Source: Arenibacter sp040216555 (lineage in GTDB: Bacteria > Bacteroidota > Bacteroidia > Flavobacteriales > Flavobacteriaceae). From it: a stretch of DNA of 64,000 nt. The notes under the pieces are model-generated. The model saw only the letters and a list, made by a program, of their open reading frames with translations. It was not told the origin of the DNA and ran no database searches. Positions 35,333-44,230 of the stretch are shown here, in pieces. Position 1 is the stretch's first letter; each line of letters starts with the position of its first letter. Made by a program: the position numbers and the translations under genes. The DNA is taken from assembly GCA_040216555.1 (NCBI GenBank), contig JAVJOW010000009.1:302397-366396 (forward strand). Reading direction: 5' to 3'.

Positions 35333-37087
35333 ATGAAAAAGTTTATATCTTATTTAATGTTCTCGAGCCTACTTCTTGTGGCATTAAGTTTCACATCCTG
35401 TCAGGAAGAATTTGAAGAATTGCCTGGAGAGGATAACCAGGAAGCCATTTTGGCAAGTTCCAGTACGGCACAATTAATAAAAAGAACTTCCTCCAAAGAT
35501 GGTTCCTATGATAATATCGTGGATGGAGCCAGTTGTTTTGCCATCAACTTTCCATATGTGGTAAACGTAAATGGCCTAGATGTTAATATAGATGCTGTTG
35601 AAGATTTAAAGTTGATTAAGCAACTTTTTAATGAGGTAGAAGTAGATAATGATATTTTGGAAATTATTTTTCCCATACAGATAACCTTGTCGGATTATAC
35701 GGAAATAACTATAAGCAACAAGGAACAACTTCGTGAAAAGGTCGAGCAATGTATTGAAGGTGGGGATGACGATGATATAGAATGTATAGATTTTGTGTAT
35801 CCAATAGTGGTATATTCCTTTGATATTAATCTGCAGCAAACCGGTAATGTAACCGTAGAAAATGATATGCAGCTAAGACGCTATTTTGCGGAACGTGATG
35901 ATGATGACCTAATGAGTTTTGATTTCCCCATTACATTGGAGCTATATAATGATACCACGGTTAGCGTAAGTAATAATGCCGAATTGGCCAATGCTATTGA
36001 AACTGCCAAAAGTAAATGTGATGACGATGATGATGACGATGATGACGATGACTTTACACAAGAGCGTTTGGAAGAATATCTTGTTGCCTGTCCTTGGTTG
36101 GTAAATGAAGTAATAAGGGCCAATATAGACAACACAGGTCAGTATTTTGACTACGTAATGGATTTTACAGAAGACGGAAACGTGGTAATGAAAGATAGGG
36201 TAGGTAACAGTTTAATGGGTACTTGGAGCACCAGAATTGGAGAGAACAGGGTGTTGTTGAAGTTAGAGTTTGAAGCCTTGGCCGATTTTGATCTGGAGTG
36301 GTTTGTTTATGATCTGGAAGATGGTAAAATTAAATTGTACGCCGGTGAAGGAGAGAGGATAATAATGAAAAAGGCATGTGGTATCGTAGATAATACACCA
36401 GATACCTTGAGGGAAATTTTGAAGGAATGTAGCTGGGTCATAAAAAAAGTGAAGTTGAACAACGAAGATGTTGATAGGTTGTTGGGATACGAATTTAGTT
36501 TTCAAGCTGAAGGAGTGGTAACTTTAAGTAACGAGTCCAATATTTCCGAAGGAACATGGGCCATTACTACCAATGCCCAAGGACGTTTGGTAATGTCCAT
36601 TACCATGGGAGACGAGCCAGGGGTTAGCTTTGAATGGTTGTTGTCCGATCTTAGAGACAAACGCTTAGGATTTAGTATTGAGGATTCCAACTATGAGCTT
36701 ATTTTGGAAAGGGTTTGTAATAATAATTCCGATGATGGCGATGTAGCGGAGATAAGAAATATTATGATGGGCGGCGAATGGATGATTGCAAAATATATGG
36801 AGGGTGATGATGATGAAACCCAAAATTATGCAGCATTTACCTTTGCCTTCCAGGCAGAATTTGCAGTTAATGTTACCACTGGTGAAACCGGACCAACCTA
36901 CCCTGGACTTTGGAGAATAATCAGGGATAGTGAAGGGGAATTGAAATGTTATCTTAATTTTGGCTTGGCCACAGCTATGCAAGTTTTAATGGACGACTGG
37001 AAAATTGTCTCCATTACCAATGATCGTATAGAGTTGAAGATTATTAATGAGAACAGCATAGAGGTTCTGGTCTTCGAAAAGAAATAA
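35333..37087 (+). CDS. Large acidic repeat lipoprotein, probably surface-exposed
   Basis: 584 residues from the ATG at 35333 (a longer GTG/TTG-type frame begins upstream but would bury the signal). Signal peptide with lipidated Cys23 in SFTSC, followed by QEEFEE, resembling the acidic export signal of surface lipoproteins in Flavobacteria. Architecture seen by eye: two related units of about 125 residues (FPYVVNV/FPIQITL and FVYPIVVYS/FPITLEL, each with a Val/Ile-rich strand pair and a Lys/Asn-rich helix), a run of ten or so Asp near residue 240, then three related lipocalin-like units beginning ACPWLVNEV, ECSWVIKKV and GGEWMIAKY. No function recognised. Divergent from the ECF sigma locus and preceded by the shared GTAGGGTATTTT element, so probably its regulon member. 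Confidence 0.75.
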   Translation: MKKFISYLMFSSLLLVALSFTSCQEEFEELPGEDNQEAILASSSTAQLIKRTSSKDGSYDNIVDGASCFAINFPYVVNVNGLDVNIDAVEDLKLIKQLFNEVEVDNDILEIIFPIQITLSDYTEITISNKEQLREKVEQCIEGGDDDDIECIDFVYPIVVYSFDINLQQTGNVTVENDMQLRRYFAERDDDDLMSFDFPITLELYNDTTVSVSNNAELANAIETAKSKCDDDDDDDDDDDFTQERLEEYLVACPWLVNEVIRANIDNTGQYFDYVMDFTEDGNVVMKDRVGNSLMGTWSTRIGENRVLLKLEFEALADFDLEWFVYDLEDGKIKLYAGEGERIIMKKACGIVDNTPDTLREILKECSWVIKKVKLNNEDVDRLLGYEFSFQAEGVVTLSNESNISEGTWAITTNAQGRLVMSITMGDEPGVSFEWLLSDLRDKRLGFSIEDSNYELILERVCNNNSDDGDVAEIRNIMMGGEWMIAKYMEGDDDETQNYAAFTFAFQAEFAVNVTTGETGPTYPGLWRIIRDSEGELKCYLNFGLATAMQVLMDDWKIVSITNDRIELKIINENSIEVLVFEKK

Positions 37088-37108
37088 AAATTTTGCCCCA
37101 ATTTTTGG

Positions 37109-37145
37109 AAAAGGGTGGCTTCTTACGGAAGCTGCCCTTTTTTTT
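37109..37145 (+). terminator. Intrinsic terminator after the repeat lipoprotein
   Basis: 14-bp stem with two G-T pairs: AAAAGGGTGGCTTC (37109-37122) with GAAGCTGCCCTTTT (37128-37141), a 5-base loop and a T-run to 37145. Confidence 0.85.
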
Positions 37146-37192
37146 ACATTTATATTTTTCATCCCAAGCTTCACACTTACGGCAGTTATTCT

Positions 37193-37200
37193 TAAATTTG
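37193..37200 (+). promoter_or_regulatory. Promoter -7 element upstream of ffh
   Basis: TAAATTTG matches TAnnTTTG, 25 bases before the ffh ATG. No clear TTG -33 element at the expected spacing. Confidence 0.5.
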
Positions 37201-37225
37201 CGCTTTCTTGATAATACAGTAAACT

Positions 37226-38563
37226 ATGTTTGATAATTTAAGTGAAAAGTTGGATAAGGCGTTACATGTTCTAAAAGGACATGGACAAATTACAGAGATC
37301 AATGTTGCGGAAACCTTAAAGGAAGTGCGAAGAGCACTTTTGGATGCGGATGTCAACTTTAAAATAGCCAAGGAGTTTACCAATAAGGTTAAGGAAAAGG
37401 CAATGGGACAGGATGTGTTGACCTCCCTTCAACCTGGACAGTTAATGGTAAAATTGGTGAAGGACGAGCTTACCGAGCTTATGGGCGGAGATGCAGAGGG
37501 CATCAATTTGTCGGGTACGCCTTCCATAATCCTAATGTCCGGTTTACAAGGTTCGGGTAAAACTACCTTTTCAGGAAAATTGGCCAATTATCTTAAAACT
37601 AAAAAGGCTAAAAAGCCATTGCTGGTGGCATGTGACGTATATAGGCCTGCGGCAATAGACCAACTTCATGTTGTAGGGGAACAGATCGGGGTTGAGGTTT
37701 TTTCGGACCGGGGAAATAATGATCCCGTTGCCATCTCAAAGGCGGGTATTGCCCATGCAAAGGCCAATGGTTTTAATGTAGTTATTATAGATACGGCAGG
37801 TCGTTTGGCTGTGGATGAGCAAATGATGAAAGAAATTGCCAATATCCATAAAGCTATTCAGCCTCAGGAAACCCTGTTCGTGGTCGATTCCATGACTGGT
37901 CAGGATGCTGTTAATACCGCCAAATCATTTAATGACGTCCTTAATTTTGACGGAGTTATACTTACAAAATTAGATGGGGATACCCGTGGTGGTGCCGCTA
38001 TTTCCATTAAGTCGGTCGTAAACAAACCCATTAAGTTTATAGGAACCGGGGAAAAGATGGATGCCATAGATGTCTTTTATCCTTCCCGTATGGCCGAGAG
38101 AATTCTTGGTATGGGTGATGTGGTTTCTTTGGTGGAAAGGGCGCAGGAACAGTTTGATGAGGAAGAGGCCAGGAAAATCCAGAAGAAGATAGCCAAGAAT
38201 AAATTTGGTTTCGATGACTTTTTAAGCCAGATCCAGCAGATTAAAAAAATGGGTAGCCTTAAAGACCTTATGGGGATGATTCCAGGAGCAGGAAAGGCTT
38301 TAAAGGGATTGGATATAGATGATGATGCCTTTAAGCATATAGAGGCCATAATACATTCCATGACCCCTGATGAACGTTCTACCCCGGCCAAATTAAATGC
38401 TAGCCGTAAAAAACGAATAGCCAAGGGCAGTGGTACCAGCATTCAGGAAATAAACCAATTGTTAAAGCAGTTTGATCAAATGAGCAAAATGATGAAGATG
38501 ATGCAAGGCGGCGGCGGTAAAAAGATGATGCAAATGATGGGGGCCATGAAGGGGATGAAATAA
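37226..38563 (+). CDS. ffh: Signal recognition particle protein (SRP54 homologue)
   Basis: GTPase that binds signal sequences with 4.5S RNA and targets ribosomes to the membrane. 445 residues: N domain (1-90), G domain with P-loop SGLQGSGKTTF near 109-119, DTAGRL and TKLDGDTRGG, and Met-rich M domain from about 300 ending in MMKMMQGGGGKKMMQMM. Complete and typical. Confidence 0.98.
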   Translation: MFDNLSEKLDKALHVLKGHGQITEINVAETLKEVRRALLDADVNFKIAKEFTNKVKEKAMGQDVLTSLQPGQLMVKLVKDELTELMGGDAEGINLSGTPSIILMSGLQGSGKTTFSGKLANYLKTKKAKKPLLVACDVYRPAAIDQLHVVGEQIGVEVFSDRGNNDPVAISKAGIAHAKANGFNVVIIDTAGRLAVDEQMMKEIANIHKAIQPQETLFVVDSMTGQDAVNTAKSFNDVLNFDGVILTKLDGDTRGGAAISIKSVVNKPIKFIGTGEKMDAIDVFYPSRMAERILGMGDVVSLVERAQEQFDEEEARKIQKKIAKNKFGFDDFLSQIQQIKKMGSLKDLMGMIPGAGKALKGLDIDDDAFKHIEAIIHSMTPDERSTPAKLNASRKKRIAKGSGTSIQEINQLLKQFDQMSKMMKMMQGGGGKKMMQMMGAMKGMK

Positions 38564-38568
38564 TATTA

Positions 38569-38606
38569 TTCAAGGTTCAAGGTTCAAGGTTTCAAGTTCA
38601 AGGTTC
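38569..38606 (+). repeat. TTCAAGG tandem repeat before the four-helix-bundle gene
   Basis: Five heptamer units, TTCAAGG three times, TTTCAAG, TTCAAGG, in the gap between ffh and the next gene. The inverse CCTTGAA appears at 39026-39032 at the far end of the same gene. The four-helix-bundle gene is thus bracketed by inverted units. Confidence 0.85.
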
Positions 38607-38628
38607 CTGGTGTAAATAAGATGTCCTA

Positions 38629-39045
38629 ATGGCAAAGGTTGAAAGGTTTGAAGATTTGGAAATATGGCAGTTGGCGCGGGAGATATGCAATAAAGTGCAT
38701 CAAATTTTTGAAACTACATCTTTAGGCGACAATTATGCTCTTCGAAATCAGATGGATAAAAGTTCTGGTTCAATTATGGATAATATTTCAGAAGGGTTTG
38801 AGCGTAATGGTAATCGAGAATTCATTCAATTTTTAAGTATAGCAAAAGCTTCGTGTGGGGAACTACGGTCCCAGCTATATAGAGTATTGGATAGAAATCA
38901 TATAGATAAGGCTTCTTTCGAGGCTCTATACGAAATGGTTCTTTTAGAAAGTAAAAAAAATAAGTTCCTTTATAAATTACTTGTCCCGGTCAGAATACAA
39001 GGGCTCAAAATTCAACAAACAACAACCTTGAACATTAAACTTTAA
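38629..39045 (+). CDS. Four-helix-bundle protein (S23 / 23S rRNA intervening-sequence type)
   Basis: 138 residues, cytoplasmic, all-helical. It matches the four-helix-bundle family first known from 23S rRNA intervening sequences and related to Avd accessory proteins of diversity-generating retroelements: FEDLEIWQLAREI, LRNQMDKSSGSIMDNISEGFERNG, and KASCGELRSQLYRV. No reverse transcriptase or rRNA is nearby, so its job here is unknown. It interrupts ffh-folD and is framed by TTCAAGG repeats; its last codons run through the CCTTGAA unit. Confidence 0.8.
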   Translation: MAKVERFEDLEIWQLAREICNKVHQIFETTSLGDNYALRNQMDKSSGSIMDNISEGFERNGNREFIQFLSIAKASCGELRSQLYRVLDRNHIDKASFEALYEMVLLESKKNKFLYKLLVPVRIQGLKIQQTTTLNIKL

Positions 39046-39049
39046 ATGA

Positions 39050-39934
39050 ATGGAAATTTTAGACGGTAAAAAAGTATCGAATCAAATTAAGGAGGAAATA
39101 GCCGCAGAGGTGGCTAAAATGAGGGAGCGCGGAGAAAAAGTGCCGCATTTGGCAGCGGTTATCGTTGGGAACGACGGTGCCAGTCTTACCTATGTGGGCA
39201 GCAAGGTAAGATCTTGTGAGAAAGTAGGATTCGAGTCTACCTTGGTACAGTTGCCAAGCACTACCTCCGAACAGGAGTTGTTGAACAAGATAGAAGAACT
39301 TAACCAAAATGATGATATAGACGGATTTATTGTTCAATTGCCTTTGCCGGAGCAGATCAATACACAACGTGTTCTGTTGGCGGTGGATCCCGATAAGGAT
39401 GTGGACGGATTTCATCCTACCAATTTTGGAAAAATGGCCTTGGATATGAGTACTTTTATTCCTGCCACACCTTTTGGTATATTGGAGCTTCTGGAAAGGT
39501 ATAAGGTAGAGACCAAAGGGAAACATACTGTTGTTATAGGTCGTAGCCATATAGTGGGTAGGCCTATGAGCATACTTATGGGAAGAAAAGGTTGGCCTGG
39601 AAATTCCACGGTAACCCTTACCCATAGCCATACCAAAAACATTACCCAGATAATTTCACAGGCCGATATAGTTATTTCTGCATTAGGGGTACCCAACTTT
39701 TTAAAAGCCGAAATGGTGAAGGATGATGCCGTAATCATCGATGTGGGCATTACCAGAGTGCCGGATGACACCAAGGAAAAGGGTTATTATATCACCGGGG
39801 ATGTGGATTTTGAAAATGTGAGCAAGAAGGCCTCTTATATTACTCCGGTTCCTGGAGGTGTGGGACCAATGACTATTGCCATGTTGCTAAAAAATACCTT
39901 GTTGGCAAGGGAAAGGCATAGAAGCCAAAAATAA
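39050..39934 (+). CDS. folD: Methylenetetrahydrofolate dehydrogenase / cyclohydrolase
   Basis: Bifunctional enzyme interconverting 5,10-methylene- and 10-formyl-THF in one-carbon metabolism. 294 residues. Catalytic Tyr/Lys region GASLTYVGSKVRSCEKVGF near residues 44-62, the PLPEQIN loop, DVDGFHPTN, and NADP site VVIGRSHIVGRPMS. C-terminal signature PVPGGVGPMT. Starts 4 bases after the previous stop. Confidence 0.98.
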   Translation: MEILDGKKVSNQIKEEIAAEVAKMRERGEKVPHLAAVIVGNDGASLTYVGSKVRSCEKVGFESTLVQLPSTTSEQELLNKIEELNQNDDIDGFIVQLPLPEQINTQRVLLAVDPDKDVDGFHPTNFGKMALDMSTFIPATPFGILELLERYKVETKGKHTVVIGRSHIVGRPMSILMGRKGWPGNSTVTLTHSHTKNITQIISQADIVISALGVPNFLKAEMVKDDAVIIDVGITRVPDDTKEKGYYITGDVDFENVSKKASYITPVPGGVGPMTIAMLLKNTLLARERHRSQK

Positions 39935-39940
39935 TATTGA

Positions 39941-39974
39941 AAGACCGCAGATTAAACAATTTGCGGTTTTTTTA
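39941..39974 (+). terminator. Weak terminator after folD
   Basis: 6-bp stem ACCGCA (39944-39949) with TGCGGT (39962-39967), a 12-base loop and a T-rich run. Short stem, so moderate confidence. Confidence 0.5.
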
Positions 39975-40118
39975 TTTTTTCTAAGTTTTGACATGATATA
40001 TACGGTATAAATTTATGTTTAACTTTAAATACATTTGTGTTCGGTTTTGGGAGGTTTAGGTTGATCGTAAACAGCTTTTTGATTAAAAACCGTATATTAC
40101 CCTTATCTTATCAGCAGT

Positions 40119-41189
40119 ATGCAAAAAACAAAAAACCTTAGCCTGGAACCCTTTTTTAATCTTTCTATGGATTTATTATGTATAGCCGGTTATGATGGCT
40201 ATTTCAAAAAAGTAAATCCCGCTGTGGTGAAACTTTTGGGCTACTCGGAAGAGGAATTATTTTCTAAGCCAATTAGAGAATTTATCCATGTGGAAGACAG
40301 GGATCTAACGGCCAGATACAGGGAAAATTTGAAGAATAATGTTCCCTTGGTGAATTATGAAAACAGATACGTCTGTAAATCAGGAGAGATTATTTGGTTG
40401 CATTGGACCTCCATACCCTTGGAGGATGAGAAGTTAGTGTATGCTATTGCCAAAAATATTACCCACAAAAAGAAACTGGAAAGGGAGCGTATAGAGCATC
40501 TAATAAACCTGGTGGATAAAAACCAAGAGTTAAAACAGCTCAATTATACCACATCCCATGATTTAAGGTCTCCGGTAAACAATCTACTTTCCATATTCGG
40601 GTTTTTGGATTTTAGTAAAATTGATGATGATGAAATGTTGGAAACCCTGGGCTATATGAAGATGGCTACTGAAGGCCTCAATAAATCCTTAAACAAGTAT
40701 GTGGACCTTTTAAGCAGGAAGGACAACTTGAACATTGAGTTGGAAGAGGTAGATTTTGAATTAATACTAAAACAGGTCAAGTCATCCATCAGTTCGCTTA
40801 TAGGTAATGCCAATGTTACCTTTAAGGTCGATTTTTCCGCCTTAAGGGGGGTAAGGCATAATGTAAATTATATGGAAAGCGTTTTTCTGAACCTAATTAC
40901 AAATTCCATAAAATATGCAATGCCAAATGAGGCGCCTGTTATTTCCATAACATCACGCATTATTGAGGGTAGTAATCAGTTGATATATACAGACAACGGA
41001 CTTGGTTTTGATATGGACAATGTTGGTGATAAAATCTTTGGTTTAAATCAAAAATTCCACCATAACGGAGACAGTAAAGGGGTTGGACTATATTTGGTGT
41101 ATAATCATATTACCAGCCTAGGGGGTAAAATTTCCGTAGAGAGTGAAATTAATAAGGGTACTACTTTTACTATTACCTTTAAATCATAA
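40119..41189 (+). CDS. Cytoplasmic PAS sensor histidine kinase
   Basis: 356 residues, no membrane segment. PAS domain with PAC at about 10-120 (DGYFKKVNPAVVKLLGYSEEEL), HisKA dimerisation helix with phospho-acceptor His147 in TTSHDLRSPVNN, and a complete HATPase_c domain: N box NLITNSIKYA, G1 YTDNGLGFDM, G2 DSKGVGLYLVYN. Orphan: no response regulator adjacent. A TACATTTG -7-like element lies at 40030-40037. The signal is unknown. Confidence 0.9.
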   Translation: MQKTKNLSLEPFFNLSMDLLCIAGYDGYFKKVNPAVVKLLGYSEEELFSKPIREFIHVEDRDLTARYRENLKNNVPLVNYENRYVCKSGEIIWLHWTSIPLEDEKLVYAIAKNITHKKKLERERIEHLINLVDKNQELKQLNYTTSHDLRSPVNNLLSIFGFLDFSKIDDDEMLETLGYMKMATEGLNKSLNKYVDLLSRKDNLNIELEEVDFELILKQVKSSISSLIGNANVTFKVDFSALRGVRHNVNYMESVFLNLITNSIKYAMPNEAPVISITSRIIEGSNQLIYTDNGLGFDMDNVGDKIFGLNQKFHHNGDSKGVGLYLVYNHITSLGGKISVESEINKGTTFTITFKS

Positions 41190-41246
41190 GCCGGAAACCT
41201 ATTAGTCTGGCTAATGAAGTACTCTAACAGGGATAAGTTGTTGAAC

Positions 41247-41291
41247 AAAAAGACCTATTTAATGCTTTATTGGCATTAAATAGGTCTTTTT
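41247..41291. terminator. Bidirectional terminator between histidine kinase and small lipoprotein
   Basis: Perfect 19-bp stem AAAAAGACCTATTTAATGC (41247-41265) with its complement at 41273-41291 and a 7-base loop. Both ends carry T-runs on the respective transcript, so it can serve the kinase (plus) and the small lipoprotein (minus), which converge here. Confidence 0.9.
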
Positions 41292-41298
41292 AAATTTT

Positions 41299-41448
41299 CT
41301 AAACATTCGGCTCAATTAACATTTGCTCGGTTTGAGCACTGTCTGTTGGGGTAAGGACATCAATTTTTTCCTCATCTTCGTCGTTGGTACAACTACTGAT
41401 GGTCAGGGTGCAAAATAGGAATGCGGCTAAGTAGATTATTTTTTTCAT
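41299..41448 (-). CDS. Small lipoprotein, 49 aa
   Basis: Translation from the ATG at 41448 gives a signal peptide MKKIIYLAAFLFCTLTISSC with lipobox ISSC and lipidated Cys20, then an acidic stretch TNDEDEEK like the surface-export signal of Flavobacteria lipoproteins, ending QMLIEPNV. The mature part is only about 30 residues. It ends 8 bases before a strong bidirectional terminator, supporting a real transcript. No family recognised. Confidence 0.7.
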   Translation of the reverse strand: MKKIIYLAAFLFCTLTISSCTNDEDEEKIDVLTPTDSAQTEQMLIEPNV

Positions 41449-41656
41449 GAGTTCAGATTTTAGTAGGTTTGTCCAAATTCAATTTAAGGTAATAACGTTT
41501 AATTCGCGTTTTTGTTTTATGACTATTTACGTTTCCAAGAAGCTAGAAAAAGATATCCGCTCATTTTGGCGTTTGTAATTTATAAATCGATATCGTTTTA
41601 TAACAGTTTCTAATTTATTTTGATTAATTTTTAGCTCACAAAATTGGTGGGATTGA

Positions 41657-42820
41657 ATGAAAAAATTTCTTAGGTACTCTTTGTTCATTGTGCTCCTCTT
41701 ATATTTCTTGGCAACGTTTATTGTATCTCCCATTTTGGACAAGCAGATGAACCTCGTTGAATATAGTGATCCCAGGCAGCTCGGGACCGAAGCAAAAGAA
41801 TTGTATAATTCACTTGAATTTATTTCGGATTTACATTGCGATGCCTTGCTTTGGGATCGTGACTTGACCAAACAACTGGATTATGCCCATTTGGATTTTC
41901 CGCGAATGCAACAGGCCAATATGAGCTTGCAGGCTTTTACCATTGTGACCAAATCTCCCAAAGGGCAGAATTTTAAGCAGAATAGTGCGGACGCCTTCGA
42001 TAAAATTACGATGCTGAATTTCGTACAGGGCCGACTGCCGGATAAGTGGTTTAGTTTGTATAAGCGGGCCGAGTACCAGGCGAGAGCTTTGCAGGACTAC
42101 CAAAAGAAGTTTGCCGGTAAATTCTTATTGGTGAAATCGCGCCAAGATTTAAAAAATTTGATAAAATTAAAGAAAACAGACCCGGAGGTAATTGGTGGTT
42201 TCTTGGGAATTGAAGGTGCACATTGCTTGGAGGGGAATTTGGACAATGTGCAGAATCTTTATTACGAAGGGGTTAGAATGATGGCCCCCACGCATTTTTT
42301 CGATAATGAACTTGGTGGATCTGCTCATGGTATTTCGGGGGCAGGGCTTACCGATTTCGGCAGAAAGGTGATCCATGAGATGAACCGTTTGGGAATCATA
42401 ATCGATTTGGCACACGTCTCCCCAAAAATGATAGATGAAATTCTTGACCAAACCACCCGCCCAGTCCTGGTTTCGCACACTGGGGTCAAGGGGACCAAGG
42501 ATAGCCCACGGAACATATCGGATCGACATATAAATAGAATTGCAGCATCGGGTGGACTAATAGGCATTGGGTTTTTTAGGGGAGCCATTAAAGGGGAGAT
42601 CAAGCACATTGTGGAAGCTATGAAGTATGTCCGGGATTTGGTCGGCATTGAGCATGTGGCGCTGGGCTCCGATTTTGATGGGGCGGCCACGACTCCTATA
42701 GATGTCACCGGCCTGCCCTTTATTGTTCAGGAATTAATGAACCAAGGATTTTCGGAAATGGAGATTAGAGCCGTTATGGGTGAGAATGTCAAGCGGTTTT
42801 TAATGGAACAATTGCCTTAA
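41657..42820 (+). CDS. Membrane dipeptidase (peptidase M19)
   Basis: 387 residues. N-terminal transmembrane anchor at about 8-29, then a TIM-barrel dipeptidase with binuclear zinc ligands: His and Asp of SDLHCDALLWDRD, Glu of GIEGAHCLEGN, His of IDLAHVSPK, His of LVSHTGVKG, and the late Asp of LGSDFDGA. Hydrolyses dipeptides, probably in the periplasm. Monocistronic context. Confidence 0.92.
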   Translation: MKKFLRYSLFIVLLLYFLATFIVSPILDKQMNLVEYSDPRQLGTEAKELYNSLEFISDLHCDALLWDRDLTKQLDYAHLDFPRMQQANMSLQAFTIVTKSPKGQNFKQNSADAFDKITMLNFVQGRLPDKWFSLYKRAEYQARALQDYQKKFAGKFLLVKSRQDLKNLIKLKKTDPEVIGGFLGIEGAHCLEGNLDNVQNLYYEGVRMMAPTHFFDNELGGSAHGISGAGLTDFGRKVIHEMNRLGIIIDLAHVSPKMIDEILDQTTRPVLVSHTGVKGTKDSPRNISDRHINRIAASGGLIGIGFFRGAIKGEIKHIVEAMKYVRDLVGIEHVALGSDFDGAATTPIDVTGLPFIVQELMNQGFSEMEIRAVMGENVKRFLMEQLP

Positions 42821-42982
42821 CATTGGGATAGTTTTATCTAAATCCGGATTATAGGGTGCAATTTTGTCCACTTCAACTTTATCTTTTGAATCTTTTATAT
42901 ATCTTCGATAATTGGGAAAATTATAAATAATATGCACCATGATACAGCCCATATTGGGAAAGTGCAGAAAATAAATTAAGAA

Positions 42983-44170
42983 ATGATAATAGAGCCTAGA
43001 ACACGCGGATTTATATGCCTTACCTCCCATCCTAAAGGATGTGAACAAAATGTTATTGATCAAATTGAATATATAAAGTCCAAGGGAGCCATTGATGGAG
43101 CAAAAAAAGTGCTCGTAATAGGAGCTTCTACTGGATTTGGTTTGGCTTCCAGAATTACCAGTGCCTTTGGTTCAGGAGCTTCAACAATAGGGGTATTTTT
43201 TGAAAAACCACCTTCCGAGGGACGACCGGCCTCACCGGGCTGGTACAACAGTGCGGCTTTTGAAAAAGAGGCGCATAAGGCAGGATTGTACGCTAAAAGC
43301 ATCAACGGGGACGCCTTTTCCAATGAAATTAAAAAACAAACCTTAGACTTGATCAAAGCCGATTTGGGCCAAATAGATATGGTTATTTACAGTTTGGCTT
43401 CACCGGTAAGGACGCATCCGAATACTGGGGTAAAATATAAATCGGTATTAAAACCAATAGGAGCCAAATTTCAAAACAAAACGGTAGACTTTCATACCGG
43501 GGTTGTATCCGAAGTGTCCATAGAACCCGCTCAAGGGGATGATATAGAGAATACGGTGGCCGTCATGGGAGGTGAAGACTGGAAAATGTGGATCGATGAT
43601 TTGAAAAATGAAGGATTGCTTTCAGAAGGATTTACTACTATAGCCTATTCTTATATTGGACCTTCACTTACAGAAGCAGTATATAGAAAAGGAACTATTG
43701 GTCGTGCCAAAGATGATTTGGAGGCTACTGCTTTTACTATTTCGGATAGTTTAAAATCTTTAAACGGAAAAGCTTATGTTTCGGTAAACAAGGCATTGGT
43801 AACCCAGGCAAGCTCTGCCATACCGGTAATTCCACTATATATATCCCTATTGTACAAAGTAATGAAAGCGGAAGGAATACATGAAGGGTGTATAGAGCAA
43901 ATTCAACGCTTGTTCCAGGATCGTTTGTATTCAGCTAAGACACCTACAGATGATAAAGGGAGAATACGTATAGATGATTGGGAAATGCGCGCCGATGTGC
44001 AGGCCAGGGTGGCAGAACTTTGGAAGGAGGCCACTACGGAAACCTTGCCAAAGATTGGTGATCTAAAGGGCTATGAGAAAGATTTCTTCAATCTGTTCGG
44101 TTTTATGGTAGAAGGGGTGGACTATGATGAAGAAGTTAACGAAATAGTGGAAATTCCTGGGCTACAATAA
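42983..44170 (+). CDS. fabV: Enoyl-ACP reductase FabV
   Basis: NADH-dependent trans-2-enoyl-ACP/CoA reductase, last step of fatty-acid elongation; the FabV type is insensitive to triclosan in known cases. 395 residues. Starts MIIEPRTRGFICLTSHP, NAD site VLVIGASTGFGLASR near residues 50-64, and the Y-x8-K active-site motif in YRKGTIGRAK. YSLASPVRTHP is also typical. Confidence 0.96.
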   Translation: MIIEPRTRGFICLTSHPKGCEQNVIDQIEYIKSKGAIDGAKKVLVIGASTGFGLASRITSAFGSGASTIGVFFEKPPSEGRPASPGWYNSAAFEKEAHKAGLYAKSINGDAFSNEIKKQTLDLIKADLGQIDMVIYSLASPVRTHPNTGVKYKSVLKPIGAKFQNKTVDFHTGVVSEVSIEPAQGDDIENTVAVMGGEDWKMWIDDLKNEGLLSEGFTTIAYSYIGPSLTEAVYRKGTIGRAKDDLEATAFTISDSLKSLNGKAYVSVNKALVTQASSAIPVIPLYISLLYKVMKAEGIHEGCIEQIQRLFQDRLYSAKTPTDDKGRIRIDDWEMRADVQARVAELWKEATTETLPKIGDLKGYEKDFFNLFGFMVEGVDYDEEVNEIVEIPGLQ

Positions 44171-44230
44171 ATAAAGGCAGTCCATGCCGAATCAAAAATT
44201 TATACCGTGCTTGTAAGAAACCTGATAAAT

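Noticed and set aside
36020..36056. GATGAC-type simple repeat as a possible CRISPR or microsatellite
   Set aside because: It is the in-frame codon run for the Asp stretch of the repeat lipoprotein.
39059..39631. 190-codon antisense frame inside folD
   Set aside because: Lies wholly inside folD on the opposite strand; composition is typical of a shadow frame.
41527..41871. 114-codon minus-strand frame over the start of the dipeptidase
   Set aside because: Overlaps the membrane anchor and zinc motif of a clear M19 gene; no independent support.
43191..43203. AGGGGTATTTTTT inside fabV resembling the TAGGGTATTTT element
   Set aside because: Within a coding region, one base different and not before a start codon; taken as chance.
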